A stretch of DNA of 64,000 nt from Leptasterias polaris (lineage: Eukaryota > Echinodermata > Asteroidea > Forcipulatida > Asteriidae): contig JAZGTN010000069.1 of the NCBI GenBank assembly GCA_037783415.1, positions 3,968,001 through 4,032,000 on the forward strand, given 5' to 3'. A program made the position numbers and the translations under genes. The notes beneath the pieces were generated by a model. The model worked only from the letters and a program-made list of their open reading frames with translations. It did no database searches and had not been told where the DNA came from. Below, piece by piece: positions 1-12,365 of this stretch; positions within the stretch are counted from its first letter, which is position 1, and every line of letters starts with the position of its first letter.

Positions 1-179
1 ATGGTTGTGTGTCTGGTCAGAAGATTTTATGGTTTGAATTTGTTCTCAGAAAAATGTAATGGTACCAGCTATGCTATTGTACATGTATTATACAGTGTAC
101 CACCAATCAAAAGAGGAGTCAACATATTTCAACAAATTCAACAGCAGAAGGCGACAAACAAAAACTAGAGATTACGTGT

Positions 180-1180
180 TTGTGGACAAACACAGAGCTG
201 TTCCAATGCCCAAGGAGTCTCTAATTGAAAAGAAATTGAAAATCGGTTGTGTAGTTCTTGAGATATGGTCCCACTTCCGGTTGACCCGGAAGTAAAGGTC
301 AACATGGGGTCACGGTTACCCAAGGCTAATCTGCAATGCCCAAGGAGTCTATAACTGAAAAAAAGTTTGAAAATAGGTTGTGTTAGATCTTGAGATATGG
401 TCCCACTTCCGGTTGACCCGGAAGTAAAGGTCAACATGGGGTCACGGTTACCCAAGGCTTATCTCCAATGCCCATTGAGTCTATAACTGAAAATAAATTG
501 AAAATCGGTTTGGTAGTTCTTGAGATATGGTCTCACTTCCAGTTGACCCAGCAGTAAAGGTCAGCATGGGGTCACGGTTATCCAAGGCTAATCTTCAATG
601 CCCAAGGAGTCTATAACTGAAAAAAGTTTGAAAATCGGTTGTGTAGTTCTTGAGATATGGTCCCACTTCCGGTTGACCTGGAAGTAAAGGTCAACATATG
701 GTCACGGTTACCCAAGGCTTATCTGCAATGCCCAAGGAGTCTATAACTGAAAAAAGTTTGAAAATCGGTTGTGTAGTTCTTGAGATATGGTCCCACTTCC
801 GGTTGACCCGGAAGTAAAGGTCAACATGGGGTCACGGTTAGCCAAGGCTAATATCCAATGCCCAAGGATTATATAACTGAAAACAGTTTGAAAATCGGTT
901 GTGTAGTTCTTGAGATATGGTCCCACTTCCGGTTGACCCAGAAGTAAAGGTCAACATGGGGTCACGGTTACCCAAGGCTAATCTCCAATGCCCAAGGATT
1001 ATATAACTGAAAAAAGTTTGAAAATCGATTGTGTAGTTCTTGAAATATGGTCCCACTTCCGGTTGACCCAGAAGTAAAGGTCAACATGGGGTCACGGTTA
1101 CCCAAGGGTAATCTCCTATGCCCAAGGAGTCTATAATCGCAAAAAGTTTGACGATCGGTCGTATACTTTTCGAGATATAG
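180..1180. repeat. Tandem satellite, about 130-bp unit, 7-8 copies
   Basis: GGTCAACATGGGGTCACGG-type blocks recur at 297, 429, 559, 689, 819, 949 and 1079, a period of 130-132 bp. Each unit holds an inverted CTTCCGGTTGACCCGGAAG core, GGTTACCCAAGG, and GTTCTTGAGATATGGTCC. Copies differ by a few substitutions, and the last degenerates after 1140. Minus-strand ORFs here only reflect the period and encode no recognisable protein. Confidence 0.9.
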
Positions 1181-1329
1181 TGTCTCAAGATTGGCTAATT
1201 AAATATTCATGTCATTATAACTAAGCAAATTAATTAATTAAATTAAGCTAATTACATTTACCTATAAGTTCATGACTTAAGCTTTAATATGATATAAGAT
1301 TTGACTCTTTTATACTACATGTAAGCCAA

Positions 1330-1467
1330 GTATGATTTTTGGATATAACAAAATACGTGTATTAAACCTATGGCGTTTTGGCGGAAGGAAAGAATAATAA
1401 TAAAAAGAAGAACAAATAAAAATCCTAACGAAAACAAAAGCTGTTCCGACCGCTGCGTCGGAACAGC

Positions 1468-1503
<36 letters not shown>

Positions 1504-1580
1504 TAATAAAAATAATAAAAATCTCGACGAAAACAATAGCTGTTCCGACTGAATCGTCGGAACAGCTAATAATAACTTGT
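1330..1580. repeat. (AAT)n microsatellite with two identical-arm hairpins
   Basis: Hairpins with arms AGCTGTTCCGAC and GTCGGAACAGCT lie at 1439-1468 and 1538-1567, each preceded by a CGA(C/T)GAAAACAA-like string and followed by AATAAT. An (AAT)n run spans about 1467-1522. This looks like the structured 3' end of a LINE or SINE duplicated with its tail. The loop bases differ while the stems are conserved. Confidence 0.7.
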
Positions 1581-3138
1581 CTTGAAAAGTTGACAATAGT
1601 CCCTGTTGAGGCTTAAACAGGGATATTTATCTGTCGTCTAAAGTCGCCAATTGGGCTGAAGCAGGAGTTGTTACAATGTATACTGTCTGATGGCTGACAG
1701 GAAAGGAATCCTGCAACCGAATTGTGTTCACCTTAGGGTTTTTATTATATCTGACCTGTAATACAGGAGTGAAAAGGGTAATCCCTTTCAGACACAATGG
1801 TCAGGAATTTGTTCTTCAAAGAACTACAACTGTATTTCATGGAATGCATGAGGAATTTATTAATACAATTCAAATTTCTGATATATCCCCATGACAATAC
1901 CACACTACACTACAGAAAGATAAAACAGATTCAATAAGCGCCTGATAAAACAAATTATTTAGAAACTAAAACAAATTTGACCCTTTATATTTGTTTATTG
2001 TGTGTTAGGTTTGAATTTTTCTGCACTGCAATTTTGCTGAAATTTGATCGGAAAAACTAGCCCCCTTTTTTCAATTTTTGAACTAGTGTTTTTTATCGCC
2101 GTTGGCGGCGCCCTTGTATTTTCGAAACTAATACGTCACAATGCGGACTGGTGAAGATTGTTTGTATTCCGCTTCATGCATTTACTGATTGGTTTCTTTG
2201 GATTGTTTCCTGTTTCTTTAAACTATGTTTCAACAACTTGTGTAAGTTTGTATCATGCCGAGCAAATGTGCTGTCAGTGGATTCCAGAATCAGCAAAAAG
2301 AGTCCAGAGGTTATGTTTTCTTTCATTTTGCGAGGAATCCGGCGATGTTTGTTAACAACTCTTGAAAGGATCTCAAGTTGTCAAAAATGGTCCTGGAATA
2401 GTTTATGTGACAAAAGTATCACCAACAAAATAACTTTATAAAATCTTAAATTATTGTTAAGTTGTTCATAGATCAAGGGTACGTTGTTACTATACGGAGC
2501 ACCAAAAAGGGACATAATGGTATGAATACGAATACTGAAAACAGAAATAATTCAATTTCACTTAAAATAATATATTTAATGAGCACTCAAAATCACTTTG
2601 TTGCTCACAATAATGTTTTGATCCAAAATTACTTTTGAAATCATTTTGCTTTACAATTTTTTCGAGCGCTCATCTTGAAATATATCATTGTGAGAAGTCG
2701 AAATAAATTATTGCAAAATCGTTTCGTGCGCCAAAAATTATTTCTCTATCATTTCAAACGTTCCAATATAATTCATTCGTGCGCTCGGAATAATTTATTG
2801 CCAGTGCGAAACCTAAAAATATTATTGTGAAATTTATTATGCCTCTCAAAACTATTTCTCTCAAAACTATTTCTCATGTAATCATTACGCACTCGTTTAC
2901 TTTTCTACAACGAAAAACCAATATGTTAATGTCGTTCATGCACCTTAGAAAGTACAGGCAAAACCCTTAGACATTCCAATGATTACACTTCCAATTTAGT
3001 TTGTTATCAATAAAGGTATTCAGAAATGATTGCTTTTCTTTTTGCTCAAGTCAAATATGATTTCCTCACATCTAGCTGCATTGAGGGTAAGATAGTTGTC
3101 AACGCACCATGTTAAACAATTGCTCACATTGTCCCTAC
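1581..3138. other. AT-rich intergenic or intronic stretch, no gene recognised
   Basis: No exon with coding conservation was recognised. From 2500 to 2900 the sequence has repeated AATTATTT and GCGCTC-type words, suggesting old repetitive DNA. Confidence 0.4.
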
Positions 3139-3369
3139 AGACCCATTGCACAACGTGCAGCGCACATACACGCGCGTCTCCTGTCTGCCATTTTGGGTGT
3201 CAAAACACGCACAAAAGGAATGGACTCCCCCCAAAAGGCAGAAATGGTAGACGCGCATTGTTCGGAGGTGCATAAACACATGTACCATTCCTTTTGTGCA
3301 CGTTTTGACACCCAAAATGGCTGACAGGAGACGCGCGTGCAAGTGCGCTGCGCGTTGTGCAATGGGTCT
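3139..3369. mobile_element. Palindromic MITE, about 85-bp arms
   Basis: The left arm starts AGACCCATTGCACAACG and the right arm is its near-perfect reverse complement ending CGTTGTGCAATGGGTCT. Inner arms share CATTTTGGGTGTCAAAACG and CATTCCTTTTGTG. The spacer is about 60 bp. Flanks offer at most a TA duplication. ORFs on both strands here are palindrome artefacts. Confidence 0.75.
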
Positions 3370-3769
3370 ATCTGACATCATTGTTTGAAATCAAACCAAC
3401 AAGACAAGTATCATTTGCATATTTAACAGCAAAACAGAAAGATGGTTCTGCACACATTGGAATATAAAGTAAACAAAGTGTGTGCTAGTCCTTTGGGGTA
3501 CCAGTATTGCACACAGTAACTTCAGATAAAGAAATTACTGTGTCAAACTCTCTGCTGTCGCCCAGTCAGAAAATCCATTGGATAGGGTTTTAATTCATCA
3601 ACGCATGGGCCTTATGGGTATTAAACATGTGCGTTGTAGCTGGGGATGGACACGTGTAGGTTTGTAAATGAAAAAGAGATACACGTACAAATAATTGTTC
3701 ACACTACTTAGTTTGCATGTTTGATATTGTTAGGGTTAATTGGACCGTTCCCAGATTGTCAGAGATGGT

Positions 3770-4070
3770 ACCAATTGTTCCAAACCTCTGGTTTTAAATA
3801 CTGGTACACCTCAAGGTCGTAATTCGTCTCCTTTGCTGTATTCATTGTTTACATTACAAATTTGTTACAAGTTCTTCTACATGTAGCAATTTTATGATTA
3901 AATATGCTGATGACACGACTGTATAGGTGGACTAATTAAAAAATGATGTTTCATCATATCATAATGAAGTGCAATCTATTCTTAACTGGTGCTCTGAAAA
4001 CAATTTAGAATTGAATGTTTACTAAACAAAGGAAGTTATTGTTGATTTTTGGAAGAGTCCACCGGCTATT
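3770..4070 (+). pseudogene. Decayed LINE reverse transcriptase fragment
   Basis: In broken frames the strand reads NTGTPQGRNSSPLLYSLFT, then KYADDTTV and later LNWCSENNLELN and KEVIVDFWKS. The GTPQG and YADD boxes are RT motifs 4 and 5 of non-LTR elements. Several stops and frameshifts are present. The clade is not resolved. Confidence 0.65.
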
Positions 4071-4329
4071 GATTTAATGCTGATTTTATTGTTAAAAAGG
4101 CACATCAAAGTACATGTTTTTCTTGAGATGGCTGAGAAGCTTCCATGTCAGTTGAGGTTCTACATGTACATGTACCTGGCGGTGATCAAAATTGATTTGA
4201 TCGTTTGGTGGGGCAATGCAACAGCCGATCGTTTGCACTGCAAGTTAGATTGTTGGCTACCACTTGCTGATTTGCATGTCTCTCAAGTTAGAAAAGGGGC
4301 TCACTCTGTTGTAGACGACAAGTTTTGAC

Positions 4330-5396
4330 TGGCACACGACTTCTTTTAGCCCATGCATTCAAACAACTGAAATCGATCAATTCAATCTGGTTCAAATCAA
4401 ACTTTTCAGAATTGTTATCTGACTGCTAGTTGAATTCTTAATGATGGCATTTTAAAATAGGTGTAAACATAATAACTGCAGTTTTATTTTTAATTAATAG
4501 GCCAACTAGTTTGGGGAGGGGGTTTGGGGCTTATATTTATTTACTGTTTTAATACTTTTGAAATGTTTATCAAAGTATAGTTTTGTAAGTTCTCCTTCTA
4601 ATGGTGTAATTGTGCAATTTTGTAAAACATGTACACACATGTAAGTCCTTTAAACTTACTGCTGTTCTTTCATTAAGTATTAAGGTTTAACTGCTTATTG
4701 CCTGGAATTCCACGTTCACCCATGGGATTTATTTTGGGTTTTTTCTTTTCTGTAAGATTTTTTTCTGCAAGAACATTGTTGTCACAATGAAACCATGTCT
4801 TATCAAAGTACAGATAACAAACATTCTCATAAAATTCACCAGGATTTCTTTTTCTCTTTCAAGATTCAGTAGCTTTTGTTCTTATGAATTGCCAAACCTT
4901 GGCCGTAAGCCACGGCTGATACATTAATTGGCCATGGTATGCTGCAGTATCAGATGTAACTTCCATGACAAATACAATGGTGGCAGCGTATCAATCTCTC
5001 AATAACAAAAGGCCAATCTTGTGGAATTGGGCACTACACAATTATCCCCGGAAAAGGGGAGATTTCAAGAATGAACTCCAGACCGTTTGTTCCAATTTGC
5101 AACTTCTGTTTTAGGGCCCTGGGAGGTCTAATTGCACGCCCAATATATTTTTGCAATAGGATTTTAAGTTGAGCTCTGGTATTCTTCACCTTATTAATAG
5201 CTATGCAAACATGTTTAAACGTGCACAATGCTAAAGTGCGGCTCATGTGTTGGCCAGAACCAGTCTTTCCATCTCCAGCCTTGTCTTTCTTGGATAAATA
5301 TGTTCATGCGACCATAAACTAGCTGGGGTGTTTAGTAATGCTCAATTAAACAATGTTTCAAATGTTAATCATTTGTTTATTTGTTCAATTTTACAG
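4330..5396. other. Intron or intergenic sequence before GLE1 exon A
   Basis: No coding exon or defined transposon recognised. The sequence contains several TACATGTA-type words and AT-rich stretches. Confidence 0.4.
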
Positions 5397-5566
5397 GGTT
5401 ACTGAGAGGCAGGCATATCTGGACAGCATGATGAATGTCTACAAACAAGTTACCGAGTCATCTGAAAAAGTGTGCAGACAGCTTGGAAGCTATAAACACA
5501 GAGAATTCCTTCCATCTGCTGCCAACAAAATTGATTTGAAAGTTCAACATTTGTCTAAGCAGGCTG
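5397..5566 (+). CDS. GLE1: GLE1 exon A (coiled-coil region)
   Basis: The exon lies between a pyrimidine-rich ...TTTTACAG acceptor and a GTAAGA donor, entering in phase 2 and leaving in phase 1. It encodes about 56 residues beginning VTERQAYLDSMMNVYKQ and rich in Lys, Gln and Ser, consistent with the region before the central coiled coil. The G at its end joins AA of the next exon to give Glu. The open frame starts upstream inside the intron, so the splice acceptor, not an ATG, sets the start. No sequence homologous to further upstream exons was recognised between 1 and 5396. Confidence 0.85.
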
Positions 5567-8500
5567 GTAAGAAAAAATTCAGAATTAAGTGATTAATCCA
5601 AGTTTTTCCTCCATCTCCGATGGACATATCCTGTGCTAGCTATTTCTGAAACAGAGTGAATAAGATGAAAATGTGCAAAGTTCATTTAATTTATGTATAG
5701 ACCTTTGGAGTTTACTGTGTCAAATTTCTGAAATTTGATACAGACTTGTTAATTTTTATACAAAAAAGTTTAAAGTTTGGTGGTTTGAGGCAGTGGTTTT
5801 CCCATGGGCTAACTACCTGTCTTCATGGTCATGGTAGCCCCTCAGGTCTTTGCCTGGCCCAGTTGCTGGTAAATCCTTCAAATAGCGGCTGTACGTCAGC
5901 TTCACATGTGCTGTCATTCTCAAGGGAAAACAAAGTTTCTGATGATTCTGGCTTTGTTCTGTTACCTTACCGGGCAGATTGCTTAAAACTTGGACAAAAT
6001 GTTTGTAGGTGGACATTTTCTCTTAAAGTTGTGTTAAGTTCTCATAAACTCTACAAATTATAGTGAGGCTGACAGTGTTCTCTCCATAGTGAGGCTGACA
6101 GTGTTCTCTCCTCAGAAACTTAAGACAGAATGTCACACCAAGAAATATTTTGGCAAATTCAGCCTAAAAGTCCCTCCATAAATTCCTTGTGACTACCCCC
6201 AAACCAATCCCAAATTCTAGTGTTAATTACCAAAGATTCAAGATTAGTCAATCAGAGCCTCTTCTATACATGTAGCTTCAAAGCTTGAGAGTCTTAACCA
6301 TGTAGTGCTACATGTACACGCAAAAGAAAAATGTCATTGGTAGCTCCATTGCCCATAAACATTTATCTTACTTTTACAATTAATATGATCCCTATGGTAT
6401 TTGATTCCACATGTAAAACAATGGCACCAGGGTAAGTCTGTTTCTCATACATGTATGTCCAAGTTTGACATAAGAAGTCCTTGAATGGTGGTCTGCAGCT
6501 TCTCATCAACAGAAGATGACACGTGTTCATGTATCTGGATGATTGGTTCATCGTGTAAACATTTCTTTTGTTACTCAAGATTTATTGTTTGCAAACAGCT
6601 TAACAGACTTAGATTGGAATATAGAGTCCTCGCACAAACAGATGTACATGTATGCGGAGACCACTTCCACAGCATTATCAAAGTCAGTGGCAGTGTTTAT
6701 GAGTTCATTCCAGTGGGTGATAGAGAAACAGTGGCAAAGTGCAGCAGTAGCCTCTGCCGTCCTTGACTTAATGTTGGGTTTTTTTTTAACGGTAACAGTC
6801 CAAACTCAGGGTTAATACAGAGGGTTCAGCTAGATCATATTGTGGTCTGAAATTCCAAGTCCCGCCAATTCTTTAGCTCAGTAAGCACCTTCGATGTTCC
6901 CATAGCAGCGATCTAAACAAGCTTCGTGCCGGGTTGGGCAATTTACATATTGATGATAGTTGGGAAGACAATTAGTCAAACGGCATGAATTGAAGCCCCC
7001 AAGAATTTGTGGCTGCTTCGGGTAACTGTGTCTCAGCTTTGTTGACGTAATCTTATATTGTATTAGAGTTGTATTTATGTCAGCAGTTGTGGAATGTATA
7101 TTCAACAAATTGATGCATTTTTAGAGGTAAAATAGTATGCCTCAGAGAAATGGCCAAAAAGTTGATGTCTTTTGTACATAGTTTTCCCTTAAAGGCACCT
7201 GGCAGTGGTATTTTTTCAAAATAAAGCTTTTGTCATTAATATATACATTTTTATGAGTGGAATGTGAATAAACAATTTACTAAGGTTAAAAAATTGTATT
7301 TTTCTTTTAATTACAAATTAATAAATAGGCCCCCCTTTACATGGCGCTGTTCGTGACGTCAATCGAGGCAGGAGAAAATGTGTAGTCTGGCCCCGTACAT
7401 TACGTCTGGGTACCTGATCAGTATGATGCGTTTTCGTATTCGGACGTCACCACCCAATGCAATCCTAGGACAGTGTACAGTCGACTAATACGAGACGCCA
7501 GTTTATACGAGGTTTTTCACCGGTCCCGAACTGTCCCATGCGCGTTTCTATGTCTTAAAAACGGAAGATACGAGCATGGTCATAACGAGAACACAGATAA
7601 TACGAGGTATTGTTTTTCCACCAGAAACATTTCGCTGGTAACCTAAGCTTCACTGCAACTTCCCTTGCACACTACTACCAACGAAAAAATCCCCGGGCTA
7701 TCCAAGTGTTCGCTGCATAGCTCTGAAAACGACGTCGGACCGGACCACTTTGCCCTCGTTAGCCTAACTTTCGATGCCCGTAACTGCCTATATTTGGGAT
7801 CTGCAGGAAAAAATGCTGGCTGACCCCATCTTTAGCAATTTTCGCTGGAAAAATGCAAGAAAAAACCTCCTTTTGGATAACCAAACGAAACGTACAATCT
7901 CACTACTTGCACGTCACAAAAAGGGATGGGCGGAGTCGCCCCCAAACAACTTTATCTATTTTTTTAACATATAAATACTGACAAACAATTACTCAAAAAT
8001 TTGTTTTATTGTTAATATACATATACTCTTATATTTAAAAAAAAAAAATAATCTATTTCCAGGTGACTTTAACTGATTACGTAATTTAGAATCATAGAAA
8101 GTTGTTTCTCGATGGTTTTTATATTTTTTAAATACAAAAATTTCACGTTATTAACAAGAAATGAGAAGGGAAAAAAATGTGGAATGGTCAGCAGATACGC
8201 TTTACCAGCCATTGCAAGTGTCAAGTTTACGGGATATTGCTGAACAATGTTGCAAGTAGACTGGTGCTCTGTTTATGTACATGTTTTACTATGGCGAGGC
8301 ATGAGGATCCAGTCTACATATCCATCCAGCTCAAAGGTGTGTTTAAACAACCGACACAGGCCCCTACATGTACATTCACCCCCAATCTACATTCCTTCGA
8401 CATCCAATAATCGTTTTGTCCCGGTCCCCCCCCCCCCCCCCGTGTCCCCCCCCCCCATAGAAAAGAAACAAACCCAAAATATGGTAAAACAACAACAAAG

Positions 8501-8845
8501 GGTCAACAATCTTAATACATCCAAAGGTGACTGATAACCGTTAACAAGTACATGGACCACACTAGTCCTACTACTTTTGCATGCCAAAGGTAGTTGGAGT
8601 GCGATCATAACCCTCTATCCTCCCGATGGTCGTTGCGACGACCATGTTTTACTTTTGGTACGGAGAGCTACAAGCTATTTTGCACCTGTCAATATAACAA
8701 AAGTGGTATTCCTATTTCTATTTTTTACTTCTATGCTGGTACTCGTTGAAAGCCTGTTCAGCAACTTAATGAGGATTGAGTTGTGGTGCCTTAAGATGGT
8801 GGACACTTGTGCAAGGTGCTCTTTACATATGTTGTGCAAGTAAAA
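5567..8845. other. GLE1 intron, mostly unclassified
   Basis: Apart from the DIRS RT crumb at 6.5 kb, I see no coding sequence. Notable are two 6070-6110 copies of AGTGAGGCTGACAGTGTTCTCTC in tandem, a TTAAAGGCACCTGGCAG word at 7190, and two poly-C runs (8426-8441 and 8446-8456). Small ORFs are not supported. Confidence 0.4.
6490..6640 (+). pseudogene. DIRS-type reverse transcriptase crumb
   Basis: The frame around 6520-6552 reads HVFMYLDDWFIV, the YLDDW catalytic box of DIRS-like RT (the large DIRS copy at 23.4 kb has FMYLDDWLVKS). A second frame continues VTQDLLFANSLTDLDWNIE, like the downstream helix. Stops interrupt the frame. The remainder of this element is not legible. Confidence 0.45.
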
Positions 8846-8856
8846 AGCTTGTGACT

Positions 8857-10936
8857 TCAGGCACTGATGATGTTTCCCTTGAACTGCTCCACTGTGGGCA
8901 GTTCAATGATGTCCTGGGGGAGCGCATCCCAGTCACGTAGAGTTCTTTGGAAGAAGCTTTGTTTGTAGTTGTCAAATTTGGAACCGAGTTGTACGAATCT
9001 GTGTTGTTGCTGTTGGCGGGTTCTGCGGTGTCTTGGCTGAATGTAGTCTGGGATTGGTATGGCAGTTTGCTTGTTGATGGCTTTATAGAGCATTGTTAAG
9101 CGAGCTTGACGTCGTCTTTCCTCCAAGAGCGGGACTCCGAGTTTAATTGTCATTGCGGTGTCGCTTGCATCATGTTAGTAGTTTCCACATATGAAGCGTA
9201 CTGCGTAGGAGTCCCAGATAATAGATGCATATTCCAGTTGGGATCGCACCAAGGTAGTGTATGCTTGTTGTTTGATGTGTGATGAGCATTTGCCGATGTT
9301 TCTTCATAGGAATCCCATTGTTCTTCTTGCCTTGGCTGTTATAGCTGTGATGTGTGGCTTCCAACTATGTTTTGTGTTGATTTCCACCCCTACATGTACA
9401 GTAGGTAGGCTTGACTGGTTACTGTATGCAGAGTATCCCCTCCCAGATTATAGTTTTGGATGATAGGATGCTTTTTCCTGTGAATACTCAAGGTGTACAT
9501 GTAGCACTTCTTGGGGTTAAAATTCATCTGCCACTCTTCTGACCAAGCATGTAAGCTATCAAGATCTTTTTGCAGCTTGTTAGAATCATCTGGTGTTTTG
9601 ATAGTTCTGTAGAGCAGACAGTCGTCGGCGAACAATTCAATGGTTGACTCAATGTTGCCTCCAATGTTATTGATGAATAAGAGGAACATCAGTGGCCCCA
9701 GTACTGTACCCTGGGGTACCCCGGAGTCAACATTTACTGCAGAAGATGCTTCTCCATTGACCACTACCTTCTGTGTCCTGGTGGTAAGCCATGTCTTGAT
9801 CCATGCATTGGTCATATCCCTTATTCCATAATAGCCTATTTTCTTAAGTAGGCGCTGGTGGACTGCCGTGTAAAATGCCTTAGAAAAATTATCAAGTATC
9901 AGGATATCAGTTTGGATGCTGTCATCCAGTGATCTTGTGATATCCTCCAGTGATCTTGTGATATCCTCCAGTGATCTTGTGATATCCTCCAAGGTGTTGA
10001 CAAGCTGGGAGTTAGTAGAGTGTTGTTGTCGAAATCTATGCTGATAATGGGCAAGCAGCTGGTGGTCATCTACATGTACATGTATGTGCTTCATGATAGA
10101 GTGGTAGATGATGTGATCCATTAGCTTTGTTATTACACATGTAAGGGAGATGGGTCGGTAGTTGCTACATGTAGGTAGATTCTTATTTCTCAACAATATT
10201 GGCTGTCAACCAGTCCTTAGGTAAGGATCCTGTTTCATTGGATTGGGTGAACATTACTTGTAGAATCTGGGCAATCTGCTTTGCTGTCTCTTTGAGAATA
10301 CGAATGGGAATCAGAAGCCAGAAGCCTTCTTAGGATTGAGTTTGCTCAGAAGTGTCTCTATGCCGTCAGTACTAAATATGATGTTTGGCATAGCTGGGTA
10401 CGGACTTTCTCCTTGATCTGGCAGACTTGTGGTGTTTTCTTTAGTGAAGACTGATTGGTACTGTCTGTTCAATGCCTCTGCCTTAGCTGCCCTGGTAGTA
10501 GCAACACCATACTCAGTCTTCAGAGTGGGTATACTGTGACTGTCTTTCTTTTGGTTGTTGATAAATTGCCAGAATTTTTTCTGTGATTTGGTTGTTCTGT
10601 TCTCTAATATGTCCTCCATGTAATCTTCATATGCTCGTTTCATACTTTGCTTGACTGTTTTGCGTACATCTCTAAACTCTTGCCAGTTTTTCTCAGTATT
10701 ATTTTTCTTTGCCTTTTTCCATACCCTCTTCTTTTTCCTATCTGCCTTTTGGTTGCAGAGTTCATCCATGGAATGTCTTGCCATGCAGACAGCTTCTTTT
10801 GTGGTATGAATTTGTCCATTGTTTGGTTTAATTTTCTTTTAAACACGGTCCAGTTTGTTTCAACCTCTTTTTCAGTTGGTCCTGACTGAAGGAACTGATC
10901 TTTGAAAATGTCCATCTCCTCACGCAAACCATTCAT
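8857..10936 (-). pseudogene. LINE ORF: linker, reverse transcriptase, C-terminus
   Basis: RT motifs include SNYRPISLT, DNFSKAFYTAVHQ, SGVPQGTVLGPLMFLLFIN and ELFADDCLLY (about 9611-9640), followed by WQMNFNPKKC. A separate frame (8857-9153) carries the tail, GVPLLEERRRQARLTMLYKA and SFFQRTLRDWDALPQ, which is typical of CR1/L2-type LINE C-termini. A run of three in-frame 21-bp repeats (EDITRSL x3) expands the palm between the NYRP and FADD motifs. Several frameshifts make it inactive. Confidence 0.8.
9926..9988. repeat. 21-bp unit repeated three times inside LINE RT
   Basis: CCAGTGATCTTGTGATATCCT starts at 9926, 9947 and 9968. On the minus strand each unit adds the heptapeptide EDITRSL, so the reading frame is kept. 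Confidence 0.9.
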
Positions 10937-10948
10937 GTCTGCATTTTT

Positions 10949-12365
10949 TTAGACATATACTGTGCCTGGTCTTTTCCGGCTATATTTGACTGTTGTATCA
11001 AGGTGTACTGTGACTGCATCATGGTCGGACATCCCTGGGACGGCTTCTATTTTCTGTATTTGATCTGGTAGCGTGGTGAATACCAGGTCAAGGACATTCT
11101 CCCCACGTGACGGGATATGTTGCATTTGTGAGAGCATGTTGTCATTGACTATGTAAATTAATGTTTGGTTGACTAGCTTCCCATACTGTGGCTTATTTGT
11201 GCCTGTCTTTATGGTGTTATTTTCCCAGTTGATACATGTATGTGGCATGTTGAGACCACCAGCCAATATGATGTTAGCAAGTGTACATGTAGGCCTCCCT
11301 GTCAGCTTCTTAAGAGCTTCATCCAACTTCATAAGGGAATTATCCAACTTCATAAGGGAATTTGGGTCATCGTTGGTTGGTCGATAGAATGAGCCTATGT
11401 AGAGCGGCTGTTTTCCGGCAAAGAAGATCTTTATCCATACTGCCTCACATTCAGTATTCATGCTGTCTTCTTTCACAACGAGGAGATCTTTCCTGACCCC
11501 GACGAAAACTCCTCCATGTTTGTTTCTGTCCTTTCGGAAGATATCATGTGTAGCAGGGAAGACTTCACTTGTAAAGTGATGTTCATCCAGGTGGGTCTCT
11601 GTACCTCACACTATATCTGGGTCTTCTTGCTCAAATACAGGTTGCAGATCACGCTGCTTTCTCTTACTTTTGATGCTACGGCAGCTCACAAGCAGGATTT
11701 TAAGTTTTCTAAATTTTGGTCTTTGCTTTGGTTGGGTAGGCTCAGTTCCTGTAGAACATGAGCTGTCGGTGGAAGAAATAGAGGCTTGTTCTAGATCTTC
11801 TGCATCAGATTCTGACTCGGAGTGTAGAAAAGGAATCTTCAGTTGGTACATGTACTGGGTCATCGTCAAATGACGTCATCAAGTTGAGATTTTCGCAAAT
11901 ACTACAAAACCACACTGTTCTTTTGGTAGGACTACAGTTTTTGAGCGCTTCATATTCTGCTGGTTTCATATCTCCACACTTATGTACCCACTGTTGACAT
12001 TCTTCTCTGTCACACATAACAGCTCTGTGGTTTTTAGCAACAGGCTTTCCACATATTTTGCAAGGAAATCTCACAGGACCAGGGTTGGTTTCAACATCCC
12101 CTCCTAATACAAGTATTAAAATTATGATTGTCTTACGGCAACATGATGTGGTGCTTTTCGCTTTACGGATGCCAACATTCTTCAAATAAGGGCTGATGAT
12201 GTCTAAGTGTGTGCCTAGACTCGGGGTGGTGTTAACATATGTACTAATCCCTTGATACTGATGGTGATAGATGAACCATTCTTGGGATCCTGTTTGAGCT
12301 TCATTGTCATTGTTCAACTTGTAATGTATCACGCTGTGGAATGTGTGATACATGAATAAGTTCAA
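10949..12365 (-). pseudogene. LINE ORF: 2A - PHD finger - APE endonuclease part
   Basis: After about 85 residues, GGDVETNPGP (12075-12104) matches the 2A ribosome-skipping consensus D-x-E-x-N-P-G-P. It is followed at once by a PHD-type zinc finger: CKICGKPV, MCDREECQQWVHK and WFCSICENL give the C-x2-C, C...C, H-x-C and C-x2-C ligands. A Ser/Glu/Asp linker follows, then endonuclease motifs: LVSCRSIKSK, GTETHLDE (catalytic Glu), GSFYRP and MSDHDAV. The GDFN box is degraded to AGGLNM. A frameshift at about 11850, lying on a GTACATGTAC palindrome, and a TGA just before GTETHL break the frame. By analogy, 2A would separate a short N-terminal peptide from the PHD-EN-RT polyprotein during translation. 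Confidence 0.8.
11321..11362. repeat. 21-bp unit repeated twice inside LINE endonuclease
   Basis: ATCCAACTTCATAAGGGAATT occurs at 11321 and 11342, adding one in-frame copy of a 7-residue segment (SLMKLDN). It has the same unit length as the repeat in the RT of this element. Confidence 0.85.

Noticed and set aside
165..1056. Minus-strand ORFs repeating GSTGSGTISQELHNRFS
   Set aside because: Translation of the 130-bp satellite; the frame shifts between units and no protein family is evident.
1315..1596. Poly-Asn and poly-Leu ORFs
   Set aside because: Product of the (AAT)n microsatellite.
2151..2441. 96-codon ORF as a possible upstream GLE1 exon
   Set aside because: Sequence has no GLE1-like charged helical character and no matching phase to exon A.
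3124..3381. Overlapping ORFs on both strands at the palindromic MITE
   Set aside because: Both arms give mirror ORFs; no similarity to known proteins.
7774..7974. 66-codon ORF starting MPVTAYIWDLQEKMLADP
   Set aside because: No recognisable domain, no splice signals fitting GLE1, and the GLE1 frame is already continuous without it.
8387..8608. Gly-rich ORF at the poly-C runs
   Set aside because: Generated by homopolymer C/G tracts.
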